Positions 61,710 to 64,000 of a DNA stretch of 64,000 nucleotides are shown here, piece after piece. The notes beneath the pieces were generated by a model. The model saw only the letters and a program-made list of their open reading frames with translations. It made no database searches and was not told the DNA's origin. Source of the DNA: Spisula solida (Eukaryota > Mollusca > Bivalvia > Venerida > Mactridae); assembly GCA_947247005.1 (NCBI GenBank), contig OX365950.1:13962720-14026719 (forward strand), read 5' to 3'. The translations under genes and the position numbers were made by a program. The stretch's first letter is position 1. Every line of letters starts with the position of its first letter.

Positions 61710-62530
61710 TGTGTATTCCTTGTTTACATTAAGATGTGTTCGATTCTTTTTCAATCAATTTATTGTATTCAGTATGGTATTTGTATGAAAAGAAGTCTCG
61801 TAATATCATTGGGTTAATACAACAATTGGTTGCGATTAAGGGTCCGATGGCTAAATCATTTCAACCTTAAGTTATCAATTAATTACCGATTACCGAAATA
61901 ATTTTAGCGAACACTCGAAAATCCATTTCCGTACCGAAAACAAACAGATGAACAAATATTTTCATTTAGAATACAGACTAACTAAAGTATTGACGAATGT
62001 CGGTGTGGTTTAATGCATCGGTTTAATATATGAAATATTTTGTTTTATCGTAATCGAGCTATTATTGGTAGATAATAAGGGTCCCGATAATTATCGCTAC
62101 TGAATATGACATCGATCGTCGTTGACAGTTTGACGTATATGATTTATTTTTATATTTACCTGTATATGAGATATAAGACGAGCGTAAAAATAATATATAT
62201 GTGCGTTGTTGGTTAACTCTAGTTAATTATTTGCTGTAAATGACTGAAGTATATTTGTATCAAGTAGTTTTGTTCAAATGCTATCAACATAGTTTTATCA
62301 GAAATTATATATAAACACTATATAAAGACAGGCCTATTTCATCAGATACTATAGAAATCATATTATCTGATATGATATGACAGATTGAGTTTTAATATAT
62401 AGCATCCCGATATTAAAATGGCAATTCAGCATAGAAGACAGCAATCTTTTCCTTATTTTATACTTCAGTTGATAGTCACTGAGGTGAAAGTTCAGTAAAT
62501 GTTAGTTAATATGGTATATCAATCTACATC
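61710..62530. other. Gene-free stretch
   Basis: AT-rich, no exon or repeat recognised. Confidence 0.35.
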
Positions 62531-62539
62531 TAGTATAAA

Positions 62540-63420
62540 TTTCTGTAATACCTGGGTCGCAAATCACCCCGATGTCTGACTATGTCACCCCGGACGCCAT
62601 CAGATGTCCATGACATGTATCCAATGTTTAAACAATGGCAAGGCATGGTTTATTTTGTGTGCATGCCGGGGCCAGCATATATTCCCAGACAAAATGTGCC
62701 GGACGGGTATATGAGACGATGATCATTAATGTCGGGGGGGAAGTTGGCCAGATATTGGATATCCGATTGTCATCAACAAATATCTTTGTCGCTAAGCCGC
62801 GTCCTGATTTTGCTTGACAATTTCCTGATAGCATATATTCCTAAACAAAATGTGCCGGACGGGTATATCGGACGATGATCATTGATGTCGAGGGGGAAGT
62901 TGGCCAGATATCGGATATCCGATTATCATCAAAAATATCTTTGTCGCTGAGCCGCACCCTGATTTTGCCTGACAATTTCCTGAGGTCTGGTCAGAGTATG
63001 GTAACCTTCATGTAATATTAACTTCTGTAATACCTAGGTCGCAAATCACCCCAATGTCAGACAATATCACCCCGGACGTCAAACGATGTCCATGTATCCA
63101 ATGTGTAATACACAAAGCCTAGGCTTATGTGTGCACGACGGGCCCAGCATATTTTCTCGGACAAAATGTGCCGGACAGGCATATAAGACGATGATCATGT
63201 GATGTTGGTAGAAAGTTGGCCCAAAATCAGATTATCGACAAATATCTGTCGCGAAGCCGCACACTGATTTTGTCAGACAATTCCTTGGTGTCTGGTCAGA
63301 TTATGGTATATTTACATGTAGTTTAAACTTCTGTTATACCTGTGTCGCAAATAACCCCGATGTTAGACCACATTACCCCGGACACCGAACAACAATTCCC
63401 TGATGTCCGGTCTGATTAGC
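62540..63420. repeat. Interleaved imperfect tandem repeats
   Basis: One block with AATACCTGGGTCGCAAATCA and CACCCCGATGT starts near 62549, 63030 and 63337. A second with ACAAAATGTGCCGGACGGGT and an ACGATGATCAT segment starts near 62690, 62846 and 63160. Both families decay in the third copy. Confidence 0.7.
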
Positions 63421-64000
63421 CAAAAGTATATCACAGAGCGATAGGATTAGATCTATATGACTCAGGTAAAGGCTTGATTTGGGTATTTAAATGTTTGTTT
63501 ATGACGGGTTTCAACATCTGTATCCCAACTAGTACTAACTTACACTTCAATCTGGGACCAGCAGCTTCACATGTCCAGTAAAATATTCAATTTTTCATCG
63601 AAGGGTATGACCTGCTGCACGGATATACACATGTATATGTATAATGTATTTCCGTGCCTGCTGCAATGGAGAACCAAAACCAGATCACCGCAAACAAATC
63701 CAGCACACCAACAACAGTCAGTGCATGTGGGAAAAACCATAACACAATGTTGTTTGCTATTTATTTTAATATAGTATACCAGCTTTTTTGTATTGTGCGG
63801 CTTACAATCTTCTCCAACTGGAAGGCAGTGGATGCCTTATCATTTCATACTTTGCAGTCCCTGCTTTCTGATTATGTCAGTTACTGGCAATTGCCAAATA
63901 TTTAGTGACACTGGCCGGGCACTATAAATTTGAAAATGAGTTGTTGCACTTGTATGGGTTATTCTTGACCGAAATATCTAAAGAATTACTAACATATCAA
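63421..64000. other. Right edge; nothing firmly recognised
   Basis: An 83-codon plus-strand frame (63654-63905) shows no domain. No exon of the calponin-family gene was found here. Confidence 0.3.

Noticed and set aside
63654..63905. 83-codon plus-strand frame at the right edge
   Set aside because: No domain or splice evidence; could not be tied to any gene.

Overview
The window looks like nuclear DNA of a bivalve mollusc or a close relative. It is AT-rich, its genes are intron-split with GT/AG junctions, its gene families are animal ones, and it carries several short interspersed repeats of kinds I associate with bivalve genomes. The species call is inference. Four protein-coding genes can be assembled, two of them cut by a window edge, plus one orphan terminal exon. 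No rRNA gene, intact tRNA gene, CRISPR array or bacterial operon was seen.

Layout. (1) 58-16166, plus strand: fifteen exons of a furin/kexin-type proprotein convertase. The catalytic Asp exon lies left of the window. The His, Asn and Ser exons, a P domain, six tandem cysteine-rich modules (one exon each), a membrane span and a short basic tail are present. Its introns hold tRNA-derived fragments, a foldback element, a pogo-type MITE, a TTAA-flanked MITE and a ~600 bp MITE. (2) 16.9-23.3 kb: gene-free, with a bivalve-type repeat, a large inverted duplication, and a broken non-LTR reverse transcriptase set inside an array of a palindromic motif. (3) 23650-29323, plus strand: a two-exon gene for a secreted cystine-knot hormone of the PTTH/Trunk type, with a TATA box and a poly(A) signal; its 5 kb intron carries a retrotransposon gag remnant. 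(4) 29.3-43.4 kb: gene-free, with several MITEs, hairpins and a second reverse transcriptase relic. (5) 43452-45760, minus strand: a two-exon, 333-residue orphan seven-transmembrane receptor. (6) 46-56 kb: repeats plus one probable terminal exon (minus strand, 51173-51445) whose end and 3' flank form a near-perfect 216 bp tandem duplication. (7) 56086-58608, minus strand: three 3' exons of a transgelin/calponin-family muscle protein, with the 5' part probably right of the window. (8) 58.6-64 kb: nested MITEs and tandem repeats.

How the genes relate: no operon-like organisation is expected. One speculative link is that a furin-type convertase and a hormone of a family activated by furin-type cleavage (Trunk) lie side by side on the same strand. 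The most distinctive items are the modular membrane-anchored convertase, the PTTH/Trunk-like hormone, the non-canonical orphan receptor, and a set of hairpin elements that share GC-rich loops with nearby CRE-like and CCAAT-like motifs.
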